From Zancudomyces culisetae (lineage: Eukaryota > Kickxellomycota > Harpellomycetes > Harpellales > Legeriomycetaceae), in assembly GCA_001969505.1 (NCBI GenBank), contig LSSK01000240.1:30015-68587 (forward strand): a stretch of 38,573 nt of DNA, in the 5' to 3' direction. Each line of letters starts with the position of its first letter. Within the stretch, counting starts at the first letter, position 1. The notes below the pieces were generated by a model that saw nothing but the letters and a program-made list of their open reading frames with translations, was not told where the DNA came from and did not search any database. The position numbers were made by a program, and so were the translations under genes. Of the stretch, positions 10,277 to 22,362 are shown piece after piece.

Positions 10277-10630
10277 GTGGTAGTAAAATATTTATTGTTT
10301 AATGCTCTAGCATTTTGTACATATTTCACTTTTGCTTTTGCTTTTCTTTTCATTCATGTATCTGTTTCCCTTATTCTCATATACCTATTGTTTATTTTAT
10401 TAGTAAACAGGATTACATTATTTTCAACCATCATTAAAAATCCAAAGTGAAATAGTGGTTTACTTGTGCTTTTATAATTTTCAAGTATCTCATTCTTACT
10501 TTAATCATTTGTATTCCCAATACCAATGTATAAGGTAAACATTCCAAGTTAAAAGGAACAAAAGATTGATATAGCAAAAACAAAGCACACACATATACAC
10601 ATATACATACATATTCAACCTAACACAAAC

Positions 10631-10678
10631 CCAGGCCCAGACCTAGACCCAGACCTAGACTTAGACTTAGACTTAGAC
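10631..10678. repeat. Hexamer array, consensus YYAGAC
   Basis: Eight in-phase six-base units: ccaggc, ccagac, ctagac, ccagac, ctagac and three ttagac. Variation is almost entirely C/T at the first two positions. Confidence 0.9.
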
Positions 10679-11822
10679 TCAAAAGAGAGATCTGCTAGCC
10701 AGGATAATGATAGCAATGGCGATGGGCCGGTACTAGAAATCAAGAGATATAGGCTGTTTTATGAATATATGTTGGACTTGGTTTTATAGGTAGGTTACTC
10801 ACAGAGTATATCCAACAAATAGGAAAATAAAAATTGACATGCATTTTGTGTGGGCCAAGCCTAAATATACATCTCGTTACTTCCTCTTTTATGTAAGCTA
10901 GAAGCCAGTAGCTACGAGTGTTACAAATATATAAAATTACATCTTTGTTTCTCTCACAAACACTCTCTCACACCACCTCACCTCACCCAACATCACCTAA
11001 TTCACCAACTTCACTTCTAATTCGTTTTTTTTTCTTCTTCATATTGGAATTTGTCCTTGTCATTTACAGCCTAATAAAAAAAAATATTTTTAATCCATTA
11101 AAAAGTCAATAGTAAAATCCCATCAAATATTGGTCAGTTTTGCAAGTTCCAAAAAATAAATACCTCAAGATTACCTGTCAACGGCTCCTTTTTTTCTTTC
11201 CATTTTAAACAGATATGAGGTGAGTTGATTATCCAACATCAATTCTTGCTTTTTTTTTCTCTAGCACAAAAACTCTCTTGAATAAATTACAATTAGTCTT
11301 TTCTCTAACTTTTATTACCCTATCCTTTCCTCTCTTCGCTCTTCCTTTCATCTCCCAATTACCTAGGAGAAAATGAAATTTGTAACAGTTTTCCACTCAA
11401 AATTTCTATACTTACAAAACTAAAAATCATAAGGCTTTTTTTTTTTAATTTTTTTTTTTACGATTATTCTTGAGTTTCCTTTAATTCATATATATATTTT
11501 TTTGTAGGCATTCCTTGTACCTCGTGTTGCTATGTTTATTTATTCAACATTTTCCCTTAATAAGCTTTAATGCTAGTGCAAATATAATTTTTTAATTTTA
11601 TTTTATTTTCAAACATATTTCAACTGTTGCAACACTTTTCAATTTTATACTTATTCAGAACTTTTAATATCGACTTGTTATTCAAGGTTTATACTAATCG
11701 AGCATTTTGTCTCAACCTTTCACAATCTCATACCCAACTTGTATTAGAAATAGAATAGCTTGGAAAAGTTTCTTTGTTTTTTTAAATAACAAAAATTAGA
11801 ATTATATTTGGAATTGGGAAAG

Positions 11823-13249
11823 ATGGAGGTTCTAGAAACAGTCGAGGCAAACAACATTGAGAATAGTACAGATACCATTGATACACCCAAACCCACAACT
11901 GCACACAATAAACATTCACAGCATCCCCACATCCGAATAGTTCCCAACATCATTGATGTGAGACACAGCCTGTATTTCGAAGTAATTGATAGAGATGCGC
12001 CAGAAGGCCTGGTGCTAAAGGTTGGTCGTTTCACAGATAAGGTTAGTACGCATAAAAACAAAATTGCTTTTAAGAGCAAAGTTGTTAGCAGAAGCCATGC
12101 AGAAATCTGGACAGAAGGTGGTGTGTTTTACATTAAAGACACCAAGAGTTCATCTGGAACATTCTTGAATAACATGCGGCTTTGTCCACCTGGTGTAGAA
12201 AGTCGACCATTTCAACTTAAGGATGGCGATACTCTGCAGCTGGGCGTAGATTATCAGGGTGGTTCAATCGACATTTACAAATGTGTTAGAATTAGATTGG
12301 AAATTAATAGAAATTGGCAACGCAATAAAGATGGTGCCTTCAGGTAAGAATTTATTTATTTTAAATGTGCTATGCATATTTATCTTTATCCTAGATCAAT
12401 GAACTCCATGTCTTTACATTTGAAAATGTAACGGATCAACAAAAATCACTGTTCAACTAAAAATAAAATAGAACGCAAGTGTTGAAAAGTATCCAAAAAG
12501 CATACTACTCGCTGGAACACGACAAAGATACAGATAAAAACGAATGTTGCATTTGTTTATGCACAATGCAAGCCTTCCAGGCATTGTTTGTGGCACCATG
12601 CTCGCATTGCTACCACTACAAATGTGTAAAACAAATGTTGTTCACCAGCACGGGATTTAGTTGTCCAATCTGTCGAACATATGCAGATTTGGAAGCCGAC
12701 ATAAATTCTGAAGAATATGGAGGGCATGTTTCTGATGAAGAGATGGATCATGTAGACAACATCCTTCCAGCTATGCACGAAATCCGCCAACCAGCTGCGC
12801 ACGCAGCTTCTGTGGCTACGAATCCTATACAGCAATCGCCTACCCCTAATTTGCCTAGCTCCAACACATCTGTTCAGCAACAGCAGCTGTGTTCTCCAAC
12901 ACCTTCAAGTATTACCCAGCAATCAAATATGGCAGATTTGCCAGCTAGAACCAATTCTTCTGCTAGTGGTGCTGAGGGTCGAAACCTACCGATTGCTCTT
13001 CCTCAGATTCAAACACTTGGACCCATTTCTATGGATATAGATATGGAATCCAACGTGTCTCCAAACAATCCACACTGGCCCGCTGGAACAACTGGGCTTG
13101 GTGTGGATAATTGTTTGGAAAGCAATATTCTTACGACAGCTGCACCTGTCCCAATTGTACTAGATTCATCTTTAAATACTGCTGAAACCCAGCTGGCTGC
13201 ACCAGTTTCTACATCTAATGCTGATGTTAATAGTAATATGATCAACTAG
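11823..13249 (+). CDS. DMA1: FHA-RING E3 ubiquitin ligase, Dma1/Dma2-like
   Basis: Dma1-type ligases bind phospho-threonine sites through an FHA domain and ubiquitinate targets in the spindle checkpoint and septation or septin control. Two exons, 11823-12343 and 12472-13249, are joined across a 128-bp intron (GTAAGA donor, ATAG acceptor) and give 432 residues. The start is the ATG at 11823. The FHA domain spans about 64-150 with VGRF, SRSHAEI and SSSGTFLN. The RING-H2 spans about 198-245 (CCICLCTMQAFQALFVAPC, then HCYHYKC and CPIC); QALFVAPCSHCYHYKC is characteristic of the Dma family. The linker after the FHA domain crosses the splice junction in frame. The last 180 residues are Ser/Thr/Gln/Pro-rich and disordered, longer than I expect for the yeast proteins. 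Confidence 0.93.
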
Positions 13250-14417
13250 CATGCCAATTTATCTTTTTAAGAATACAGCTTGTAAGTAGGGAACGGTAAC
13301 TTTTTCCCTTGCTATTTTCGGTATGTATGAGTGTTTTTTTTTTGTTCTGTTTCCTGGAACATTGGTTATCTCATCTTTATATTTCCAAGCAGCTTGCTTT
13401 ATTTTTTTTTGTTTGGTTCAATTGCTTTATCACCATTTTACAAAGTTATTGAGTATACTGATTAGTTTTTATCTCTTGTTATCTGTTTTACACTGCAATA
13501 GATCCATGTTTACAATTAATTTTATTCTGCTTTAGCTTCTTATTTTTAATTTGCTAATGATGATAATGAAAAAATACATCTTGATTCTCCCAACTTTTCC
13601 ATCACTTTTTTAACTTGTTCGCCAAAGATTTTTCTTTCATTGGTATAAAGATGATTGTGCATAATGTCTAACACACCAATAACCACTATTACTGGTTGAA
13701 CATAAATATTGAAAATAGATACATTCAATACATCTTTACACTAGCCTAAAACGCTCTTTTTGACATTTCTTCTCTAACCCATAAAAGTTGTGCAATAGAA
13801 ACGCTTTTGCTGAGAGAATGAACTGTTTTGGTTGAAATAAGCCCATTTAATTTTCCCACATTTTGATTCAGAATGTAAGCCGAAAAAGAGTGAGGCGAAT
13901 ATTCCAAATTCCAAATTCCAAAAAAAGTAAAAAAATAAAAATAATACTTGGCAGCTATTCCAACCAGGCATGTCATAAAGCTTACTAATAAAAATTACAA
14001 ATTCCAATGGTTTCGCCTCCGATTCCTCCTCATCTTCTCATTCACTACCCCAACTCCCAGTGCTTCCTCTTGCACCCTCCCCTACCCCCCAAAAAATAAA
14101 GTTTAATAAAATCCGCAGAATCGAATGCTGCGGAAAGAATCAAGCCATAAGGAATTACCAGCTTTATTATTCTCTATCTACCAGAGATATTTTTGTACAA
14201 CTTTGCAAATATAAAAAAGAAAGTATAAATAACAGAGATACCTTGGACTTTTTTTAGTCATCCGCATTAAAGTAATACAACAATCCTAGACACGATATAG
14301 TAAAAAAACATTTATATTTCACTAGATTTATAGACTTGTAACAACATTTAGTTAGAGATAAATTTAATACATTCCCCATTTCAATTGACGAACAGAATAC
14401 ATTGCAATATAGAAAAA
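13250..14417. other. Intergenic region Dma1-like to FAP1-like
   Basis: AT-rich and without a supported gene. It has T-rich runs after the Dma1-like stop, and a C-rich block at about 14046-14092 followed by an AATAAA at 14094. Open frames on both strands have no family similarity. Confidence 0.55.
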
Positions 14418-17400
14418 ATGGCCACGGTTGCAGATAATCAGCAATTAGATCCTAAAGGAAATGAAAATAATAACAACAACAATAACAATAACACTCCCAA
14501 TACTAGCAGCCCTGTAGGCAGAAATAATAAAAGCAGTAGGGGAGGACCCAGATTCAATAAACAAAGTACAAGAAGGCAGGATAATCAAATACGAAGAATC
14601 CAAGAAAAAAGTAATGAAAACAGACGCGGCACAGGAGTAGCTAGCAGTATAGCCATACCTGTAGCCAGCGATGACGTTATGGCAAGAATGGATTCGGGTG
14701 CACGGTACACGTTTATGATGGAGAATCTGGACGAGGGGTTGTCACAGATTTTCGATAATACTAGTGCAACTAGCCTCGTAAAAAAAGTAGAATTGGTATC
14801 AACTATTAACGGCCGTAGTGGTGGCGGCAGTGAAGAGCGAGCGGTACTCAAACAAGGCAAGGAAAGAGAAATAAATATAAAGGCAAACACGGACGCAGAC
14901 ATGGTAAATGTTGGTAAAAGAGAACAAGTGGGACAAAACGAAAGAAGAGGTAGAGAATCTAGAAGAGGAAAAGAAAACAGCAGAAATGTTGGAGGAGGAG
15001 TGGAAAGAAAAGTTCGAGAGAAGGAAATATATATAGAAACGGAGAGGAATGCAGGAAATGAAGATAGGCTAAAAAGACTAGCAGCCAATTATCAAGCTAG
15101 TGGGCTAACAAGTAAAAATGAGCAAAAAAAAGACGAGGCGAAGCAGAAACAGGAGGATCGGAACAAGGAGGATCGAGGAAGAGGAGGTTTTGGGAGCAGA
15201 CTGAGCCAGGAGCCGGGAAATCGTGATCAACCAAAAGGCAGTAGCGAAGGCAAAAGTGTAGCAGCTTCTCCTGGGCATGGCAAGGTAGACAACAGGGAAA
15301 TGCACAGCCAGCTGATCAAAAGACTGGAGAATGAGCGGTATGAGTGTATGATATGCTGTGAAAAGGTCAGACGAAGACAGGACATTTGGAGCTGCGATCA
15401 GTGCTGGGGGATTTTCCATCTGGGATGCGTAAGCCAGTGGGCAATCCAATCAGTAGCTAAGGAGCCAGAGCGCAAGTGGCGGTGCCCAGGATGTCAATTC
15501 AAACGATTGGAGGTACCAGCACGACCAGTGTGTTTCTGTGGCAAGCATGAATGGGTGAATAACAGCGGACAGTACCGTGGAAGAATACCACATGCTTGTA
15601 ATCAAGTGTGTGGAAAGCCGTTGGCACGATGTAGTCATTTTTGTGAGCAACTGTGCCATCCAGGAAGGTGCCCAGACTGTCCGAAAACAGAATATTTGCG
15701 GCAGTGTTATTGTGGGAAAATGATGTCAATGTCATCATGTGGTGAGAAAAAAGCAGCTAGCTCTGGTGGACAACAAGTATCAGCACTCAAGAGTTGTGGA
15801 GAGGTTTGTGGAAAGTTGTTGGGATGTATGGAGCATCGATGTGAAAGGGTTTGTCACGAAGGATCGTGTGGCGACTGTACTAAGCAGATGGTGGGACAGC
15901 CGTGTTATTGTGGTGCAGAACAGCGCACTGTTTCTGTACACGTTGGTGACAAAGAGGTAGGATATATCATGAATAAGGTTGAAGATTCCGACCGGCACAC
16001 ATTAGTACAACATACTGGGTATTATTCATGTTCGAATAAGTGTAATGTAGCATTTAGGTGTGGTTTACACTCATGCGAATCGTCGTGCCACAGCCATCAA
16101 CTCGCAGCTCCGAATAAACATGAATCTTCCGAGCCGATTGATTTGGAGCTATGTCCGTTCGATATTTCTGTGATTACTACATGCCATTGTGGTCAGAAAT
16201 CACTAGCAGAACTTGGAGTCGTGCGGAACAGCTGCAGGGATGAAGTTCCGGCCTGTGATTCCAAGTGTTTCAAGGTACTTGCATGTGGTCACAAGTGTAG
16301 TGTAAATTGCCACCCAGGCTCATGTCCACCATGCACGACCTTAGTTAGTGCATATTGTCGCTGTGGTCAAAAGAGCTTTGAGATGCAATGCAGCCAAGTT
16401 AAGGCTGAGATAGAAGACTCTCGGGTCTGTACCAATGTATGTACAAAGCTACGAACCTGTAAACGTCATCAGTGTCGAGTGATTTGTTGTCCAGGAAACC
16501 GACTGGATTCCGTTTCCAAAATGAAAAAAACGAGTTCGCAACAAACCCGTGAGCCTCAAAAACATGCTGAATTGATAAACCAGTTCCACAAATGTACACT
16601 GACATGTAACAAGCCGCTGAAATGCGGACGTCACAAGTGTCAAGAGCTGTGTCATCTCGGCCCATGTACGCAGTGTGTATCCGTTTCCTTTGAGCCACTT
16701 GTATGTGGCTGCGGCATGACTCGCATAGATCCACCCGTTCCATGTGGTGCTGTTTTGCCCAAGTGCCCGTATGTTTGCACTCAGGAAAGGACCTGTGGTC
16801 ACCACGACTTGTTTCCCCACGACTGTCATCCAGCCTCTACCCCCTGTCCGCCATGTACAAAGCTTGTCACAAAGACCTGCCAGTGCTACCGCCATCAATC
16901 CGTTACTTCTACACCTTGCCATCGTTCCATTGTATCCTGTGGTCTGGTCTGCGGCAAATTACTTCCGTGTGGCAGTCATTCTTGCGAACGAATTTGCCAT
17001 TCCGACTCTGATTCTTGTGTTTCTGTTTCTAATGGTGAGTGCAAGGCAGTTTGTGGTAAACTGAAAAGTTGTGGCCACCCTTGCCCCTTACCATGCCATG
17101 CTCCTTCTCGATGTCCTGAAGGCCTCGAATGCGACTTTATTGTTACCAGACACTGTAAATGCGGAAACTATGAGGCTCAGGTCCCATGTCATGTCGGTCG
17201 TCCATCTCATTCATCAAGTTCTGTCAAATATCTGGATTGCAGTGAATTATGTAAGGTTCTCGCTAGAAACCGTGCTCTAGCATCTGCGTTTGAAGTGGAC
17301 CAAAACGCACAGCATTTATCTGGTGACCTTGTTAATGTCCAGTACCACGAGTACCTTGTGTCGTTTGCTCTTTCCAACAAACCATTTCTACTCCGTGTCG

Positions 17401-17720
17401 AAGCTGCTGTCAACGAGTTTATCTGCGATTCTACAAAGTGGTGCCATTGGTTCATTCCAATGAAGCAGGAAATGCGTCATTTCCTACATCTTTTAGCTCC
17501 TTATTATAATTGTACAAGTGCAAGTGTCGATCCTGAACCTAAACGGGCTGTCTGTTGGACAAAGCGAAACATTTCTTCGAGCAATTTACCTATTGTGCCT
17601 TTATCCACTGCACTCTTTGATTCTACGATCTTTGATCCCTCCCATCCAAAGAATCCCATCTATGTTCCCGTTCCTCTTGAAATTTATTACTTAATCAACT
17701 ACGCCCAACAGGAACAGTAA
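14418..17720 (+). CDS. FAP1: NFX1/FAP1-type zinc-finger protein (RING, NF-X1 repeats, R3H)
   Basis: The NFX1 family (yeast FAP1, which binds FKBP12) are RING and NF-X1 zinc-finger proteins linked to transcriptional control, ubiquitination and rapamycin response. Translation starts at the ATG at 14418, giving 1,100 residues without introns. The N-terminal 300 residues are disordered, with a poly-Asn run near the start and a long charged Arg/Lys/Glu region. A RING/PHD-like finger follows at about 308-360 (YECMICCEKV, CDQCWGIFHLGC, WRCPGC). A long series of NF-X1 fingers comes next, of the form CGHKCSVNCHPGSCPPC, ending near 930. The C-terminal R3H domain is clear: LLRVEAAVNEFI, WFIPMKQEMRHFLHLLAPYY and DPEPKRAV. 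The domain order is exactly that of NFX1 and FAP1. Confidence 0.96.
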   Translation: MATVADNQQLDPKGNENNNNNNNNNTPNTSSPVGRNNKSSRGGPRFNKQSTRRQDNQIRRIQEKSNENRRGTGVASSIAIPVASDDVMARMDSGARYTFMMENLDEGLSQIFDNTSATSLVKKVELVSTINGRSGGGSEERAVLKQGKEREINIKANTDADMVNVGKREQVGQNERRGRESRRGKENSRNVGGGVERKVREKEIYIETERNAGNEDRLKRLAANYQASGLTSKNEQKKDEAKQKQEDRNKEDRGRGGFGSRLSQEPGNRDQPKGSSEGKSVAASPGHGKVDNREMHSQLIKRLENERYECMICCEKVRRRQDIWSCDQCWGIFHLGCVSQWAIQSVAKEPERKWRCPGCQFKRLEVPARPVCFCGKHEWVNNSGQYRGRIPHACNQVCGKPLARCSHFCEQLCHPGRCPDCPKTEYLRQCYCGKMMSMSSCGEKKAASSGGQQVSALKSCGEVCGKLLGCMEHRCERVCHEGSCGDCTKQMVGQPCYCGAEQRTVSVHVGDKEVGYIMNKVEDSDRHTLVQHTGYYSCSNKCNVAFRCGLHSCESSCHSHQLAAPNKHESSEPIDLELCPFDISVITTCHCGQKSLAELGVVRNSCRDEVPACDSKCFKVLACGHKCSVNCHPGSCPPCTTLVSAYCRCGQKSFEMQCSQVKAEIEDSRVCTNVCTKLRTCKRHQCRVICCPGNRLDSVSKMKKTSSQQTREPQKHAELINQFHKCTLTCNKPLKCGRHKCQELCHLGPCTQCVSVSFEPLVCGCGMTRIDPPVPCGAVLPKCPYVCTQERTCGHHDLFPHDCHPASTPCPPCTKLVTKTCQCYRHQSVTSTPCHRSIVSCGLVCGKLLPCGSHSCERICHSDSDSCVSVSNGECKAVCGKLKSCGHPCPLPCHAPSRCPEGLECDFIVTRHCKCGNYEAQVPCHVGRPSHSSSSVKYLDCSELCKVLARNRALASAFEVDQNAQHLSGDLVNVQYHEYLVSFALSNKPFLLRVEAAVNEFICDSTKWCHWFIPMKQEMRHFLHLLAPYYNCTSASVDPEPKRAVCWTKRNISSSNLPIVPLSTALFDSTIFDPSHPKNPIYVPVPLEIYYLINYAQQEQ

Positions 17721-19053
17721 TCCAATCACCATCTTCATATTCTTACTATGATATCTCAGGATTCCACTTTATGTTGATGACTATACAAACTCTGGTATTG
17801 TCATTTTACATGATTTATGCTTGTTCTATAGGCGGCAGCCTTTTTTTTTCCAGTTTAAAACAGGGTAAATATCCTGGACACCTAGGGATAGAAAATAAAA
17901 TGGAGGATTGCTTTGTACCCAAACAGCTTACCCCCCTCCCTCCCCCTTATCTTTGCTTTTGCAGAAATATAGTACTGTTTTACCATTACTAATTGGTATT
18001 ATCTTTTATTTACTATAAACCCTTTAGTGCAGTTTAACCATTTTTTGTAGCTGGAAAAGTATAAATTCAACTGTTATTTTTTTTGTTGCATTACATGATG
18101 TATTACAAAACACAAACAAAACCAAAATATTAAAAGTGAAAAAAAAGGAGAGCATTAGTGGTTATATAGTAACGTAAGGATCGTATGATTCATCCATGTA
18201 TTGATATGCTGTAGTATTGAATGGTAGTAACTGCATTTGCTTCACAGCTTTTTCTTTGTTTAGATAAACTGGTTTTTTATCAATCATTCCTTCATTTTGC
18301 ACACAATAACATTTACTTTGTCAGTATAGACGAGTTGGAAAGATATTGATTTAGGCCAAGATCAACTAAAACCAAATAATACTTACAATTACTTATACTC
18401 CATACTCCATACTTCCATGTCTTCTTATTCTTGTGTCCTATAACTCACATTTTCTTACCCAACTTTATGATTTGTTTAATTGCAGTTAGTATCACAATTG
18501 GTACTGATCATGCATTACAATGTTTGGTCGTACACAATAAAGTTTAGTAAAATAAATAATGAGGTACAAATGATCTTTTCTCAAGTTAGTGGAGTGGATT
18601 TGAATGAAGGTGAATGAATGTGAGAGACGAGAGGAGGAAGTGAGTGGGAATGAAGTGATACTCTTACAAATTCAAACGCGAAAATAAAAGGGAAAAAAAA
18701 AGAGATAACAAATCTTGTGTTGATTCATTATATAATATGCTAATTAATGTATACAACAGGATCTTATTAGTAATAATATACGGGATTATGTTATCTTGTG
18801 TTTGTATGTCTCCCAATCTTGTATACAAGTTTGAGATAAGTAGAATCCAAAATATCATTAGCGCTACAACTGTGAGTGTGTTTATTTGTTTGTTTGTTTG
18901 TTATTCAAAATATAATTGTGGATGATAAACTGTAAGAGTTTTTAGCCTGTTCTTCACTCTTCATATCTCTCACTTTTTTACTTGCATTTTTCTTATTTTT
19001 TCTAAAAGCTTCTATTCTGGAAATATCTGCGTTTCCTACTATAAAGATCTAAA

Positions 19054-19113
19054 GTAAAGGTAAATGCAAACGCAAACGCAAATGGAATTATAAATGCAAA
19101 TGCAAATGCAAGT
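19054..19113. repeat. Hexamer array, consensus GCAAAT
   Basis: About ten in-phase six-base units: gtaaag, gtaaat, gcaaac twice, gcaaat, two divergent units, gcaaat twice, gcaagt. The repeat ATGCAAAT occurs within it. It is the reverse complement of the array at 21641-21700. Confidence 0.9.
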
Positions 19114-19409
19114 ATAATTCAAAAAGAAAAGGGGGAGGATTTTAGCAACTTGATTAAAACCGAAAATCACATGAGTATAAAACTAGAATCTGAAATCAAA
19201 TGCAAAGCTGAAAAGGGTAAAGATTACTAACAATTACTGAAAATCCTCTTCTTCCGATCCATTTATATTGAGCAAATCGGAGGAGTTTTTTTTCATTATT
19301 CACAGCTTTTCCATCACTTTTCTACCTTCGCTACCCATTTGCATATTTCCTTTTTTGTGCGATTGAGGACTCGACTCGAATATGTCACAGTTGCTTTACT
19401 TGTTACCCT

Positions 19410-19441
19410 CAAACAAAAACAAAAACAAAAGCAAAAACAAA
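19410..19441. repeat. Hexamer array (acaaaa)
   Basis: Five period-6 units of acaaaa/gcaaaa followed by an A-rich run with no clear function. Confidence 0.8.
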
Positions 19442-20270
19442 AAAAAGAAAGAAACGAAAAGAAACCAACCGCCTCATCAACCAATCCCTTGTTGTTTGCA
19501 ATTGATGATAATAGAACCGGATATAGTTTGACTACTAAATTTGGTATATCTGTTTCACCGCATGTGGTTAAAATAAACAGAAAAAAAGGGTTTACAGGGT
19601 TCTTTTTCTTTTATTACTTTATTTTATTTTATTTTGTTGACTGTTATCTCCTTTTTTTTCTTCTTGACGTATCATGATATCTCTTGATTTATTGATTTAC
19701 AGTTACCTGCGTAGCACTTAAAGGTCGAGCATGTTGAAAGGAGGGAGGAGGGGGGGGGGATTTAACAAGAATAAGGCTGTGGATTGAGCTTAAACAATCC
19801 CACCTTATGGCCTGTTGCTTAAAGTGTATTTTGGGCCACAATATAAATATGCTTTATTGGGTACTGAACACCACTTGACACTAATCGCGGATGGGGTGGG
19901 GGAGTTTTCTTGTTTGTTAAAACACAAATGCGCAGCTTGTCAATCAATTCTGCTAAATTATATTTACCTTTACCTTTATTAACCAGAATCCTAAAACCAA
20001 ACAATAAAAAAACGAGGGGGAGGAAGGAGGAAAGGGGAAGGAATCCTGGTTTGGAAAATGGTTCAAAGTAAACTACAAAATACAATTGTTGAGGAGGATT
20101 GTGATTAAATCAAGTGTATTAACGAATTTGGTAGTTTTTTAATGGGTTGGTATTTGTAATATATAGGTGAAAAAAATTGCCTGTACTAAACAGATAAAAA
20201 AGGCAAATAGTTAAGGATAAACTTTGTATTGAATTTACCTAAATTTATCTTTGGCATGATGGATATTGGA

Positions 20271-20298
20271 GGGAGTGGGGGGGGAGGGTAGTGTAGGG
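20271..20298 (+). other. Putative G-quadruplex-forming sequence
   Basis: Four or more runs of at least three G (20271-20273, 20277-20284, 20286-20288, 20296-20298) are separated by loops of 3, 1 and 7 bases. This fits the standard G3+N1-7 rule on the plus strand. It is isolated in AT-rich non-coding DNA. Confidence 0.6.
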
Positions 20299-20886
20299 TG
20301 GAATACTATGGTGGTTTAATGATACTTTAACCAAACGACAGAGAGATTTCCATTGAGATCGAAATCACAACAATAAAATACGCGGCCATTTTTGTCTATA
20401 CCTGCTCCGTTCGTTTTTTTTTGTTTATTGCTTTATTCTTTGGTCGGAGATGGAATTTATGGGTAATAGCAGTAATTTCTTTTCTTAGTAATAGCCATAC
20501 TTTTTTTGATATATACTTTTGTGATCCCCAATATATCATATATAGAAATGAAAAAAGAAGAAACAGGATGTGATAATCAAATTGTGGATTTTTTTTTTTA
20601 CTGTTCATTTGTTTTTTGTTGAAAGTTACGTTATAATAAGCTGAATTATACCAAATTAAACCAAATTAAAATATCTAAACAAATTAAAGGATAATATGTT
20701 TAGCTTCAGTCTCAAAGGAGGTCGTGAATAGCAGAAAAAGGTCCCCAGTAAGCAATGTAGGATGGATGAATAGAAATATCAACGTACTAATTGACACGCG
20801 GGAATAATGTCTACTTTGCGTGAATTTGTCCAGCTATAACGCCAATAAAATAGTCCAACTTAGGGAACAGATATAGACTTTTTTGC

Positions 20887-20892
20887 CACGTG
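20887..20892. promoter_or_regulatory. Possible CACGTG (Cbf1/USF-type) site
   Basis: On the minus strand the sequence reads GTCACGTGG, matching the RTCACGTG consensus of Cbf1/USF bHLH factors. It lies far from any recognised start codon, so its use is uncertain. Confidence 0.25.
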
Positions 20893-21640
20893 ACAGAACA
20901 ACACACATTCTAGATCTTTTTCTCAAGAACGGTTTTTTTATTTATTGAGAATCATGATGAATAACAATAGAAATAATACTTTCTGACTGAATAAGAATTG
21001 TGTATGTGATGTGGTGGAGTGGAGTGGAGTGGGTTTTTTTATTGATGATTATACCGATAAGAAAAGCTCGAGGTAAATGATCTTGAATAAAGAAAAATCT
21101 TTTTTTCATTTATAATGAAATTATAAATAAATCACACTAAAAGATAGGAAGAAAAACAATTTTACATATTACCTCATTTACCAATTTCTTTTCGCGTCGT
21201 CTATGTTAATTCATATACACTGAGCGGTGCGTTCAAAAACCAAAGTGGTACAATTAGGGGAAAATCAATACCTGCTATTCAGCAAATTAACCACAAAAAA
21301 AAAGATTGATATTATGTTATAAGAAATTATTACAAATTTGTGTAATAGCTTGTACGAATCGAAATATTCAAAGCAAGGTTCATGAGGGTTTATAATTAGG
21401 TAGAGGTTGAATTATTTTTTTTGACGGGAGTGATGAACATTCTTTTGAGGGAAAAAGAAAAAAAAAAGAAAAACAAACTACAGAGTTTAGCAAGTAGAGA
21501 AGGCTTGAAGAGTATGACTGGACAAGTGAAAGGATCTATTGCATAATATATTGATTTCAGTCATTTGTTTGTATTTCTACTTCCAATACTATTTGGGGGC
21601 TTCAATTTTAATTTTGCTAATATTCAGATTCATGGAGTTA

Positions 21641-21700
21641 TTTGCATTTGCATTTCCACCTGCTTTTGCATTTGTATAATTATTTCCATTTTTATTTATG
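21641..21700. repeat. Hexamer array, consensus TTTGCA
   Basis: About ten period-6 units (tttgca, tttgca, tttcca, cctgct, tttgca, tttgta, taatta, tttcca and two more). It is the inverted counterpart of the GCAAAT array 2.5 kb upstream and lies about 0.7 kb before the orphan gene. Confidence 0.85.
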
Positions 21701-22362
21701 CTTAATATAGTTTGTTTTTTTTTAAATTTTTTTAAATTTTTTTTTAAATCTGAGATTTATTGCAAAAGTTGATGTAGTTTGAGATTTGGAAAAATCGAAA
21801 ATAAATAGTAAAAATAAGCTAGAAAAAATCGATACGTTTGCAACATATATAAAGTAAAACGTGTAACCTAAACTAATACATATTCAAAGTGTTTTCTAAA
21901 AAAAAATAATTCATATATTAATCAAGGTTTGTGTAGAAAAAAGTGCTGAGGACATCATTTTTTTTGGCGGCAAATGCGAACAGAAAAAAGAAGCTCAGCA
22001 AAAATAGCATAGAAAACTTTGTAACATTAACTGAAATTCCTGGCGCTAATTGGTGCGCACACCTATCCCTTCATCTCTTCGTTCTTTTCTTCATGATATT
22101 ACGGGATTTGTGAGTAACAAAATAAGCACACTCTTCTGTTGAAAAAACGCCCTGTATATACATTGCGAAGAACCTTCAATATTTCTATTTTTACATGCAT
22201 TATTATTTCAGGATACCAGGAGAAAAAAAAAGAGACCAAACTAGTTACTGAGACTCAAAATTAAACTAAGGTAACCAAAAGTGTTACAACAGTTTACACG
22301 TCCACTATTCTGAACACAGATATATACAAAAACAGCATATTCAATACGAAGGAAAACGAATC

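Larger units (their letters stand above)
9470..11822. other. Long intergenic region RAD54 to Dma1-like gene
   Basis: About 2.35 kb without a recognisable gene. It holds three period-6 arrays (10131-10206, 10329-10349, 10631-10678), a period-10 repeat (10246-10276) and many poly-T/poly-A runs toward the downstream gene. No open frame shows family similarity or coding composition, and no tRNA or snRNA motif was seen. It presumably contains the RAD54 3' UTR and the next gene's promoter. Confidence 0.6.
17721..22362. other. 4.6-kb region without a recognisable gene
   Basis: This is the longest gene-free stretch in the window. It contains period-6 arrays at 19054-19113, 19410-19441 and 21641-21700, a G-quadruplex-type sequence at 20271-20298, a CACGTG site at 20887 and many homopolymers. 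A minus-strand frame ending at 18162 (52 codons) and a plus-strand frame at 19339-19677 were inspected; neither shows family similarity. It may hold long UTRs, a fast-evolving gene with short exons or a non-coding transcript; none is shown by the sequence. Confidence 0.55.

Noticed and set aside
18162-18320. Minus-strand open frame of 52 codons ending ...DESYDPYVTI-stop, with coding-like composition
   Set aside because: No upstream exon joins it convincingly: an in-frame TGA lies just before it and other frames in the same stretch look equally open. At this AT content such frames are expected by chance. It remains a weak candidate for a last exon.
19339-19677. Plus-strand frame of about 110 codons with a Lys-Gln repeat
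   Set aside because: The repeat is the acaaaa hexamer read in one frame, the C-terminal part is a T-rich hydrophobic run, and there is no ATG-led family similarity.
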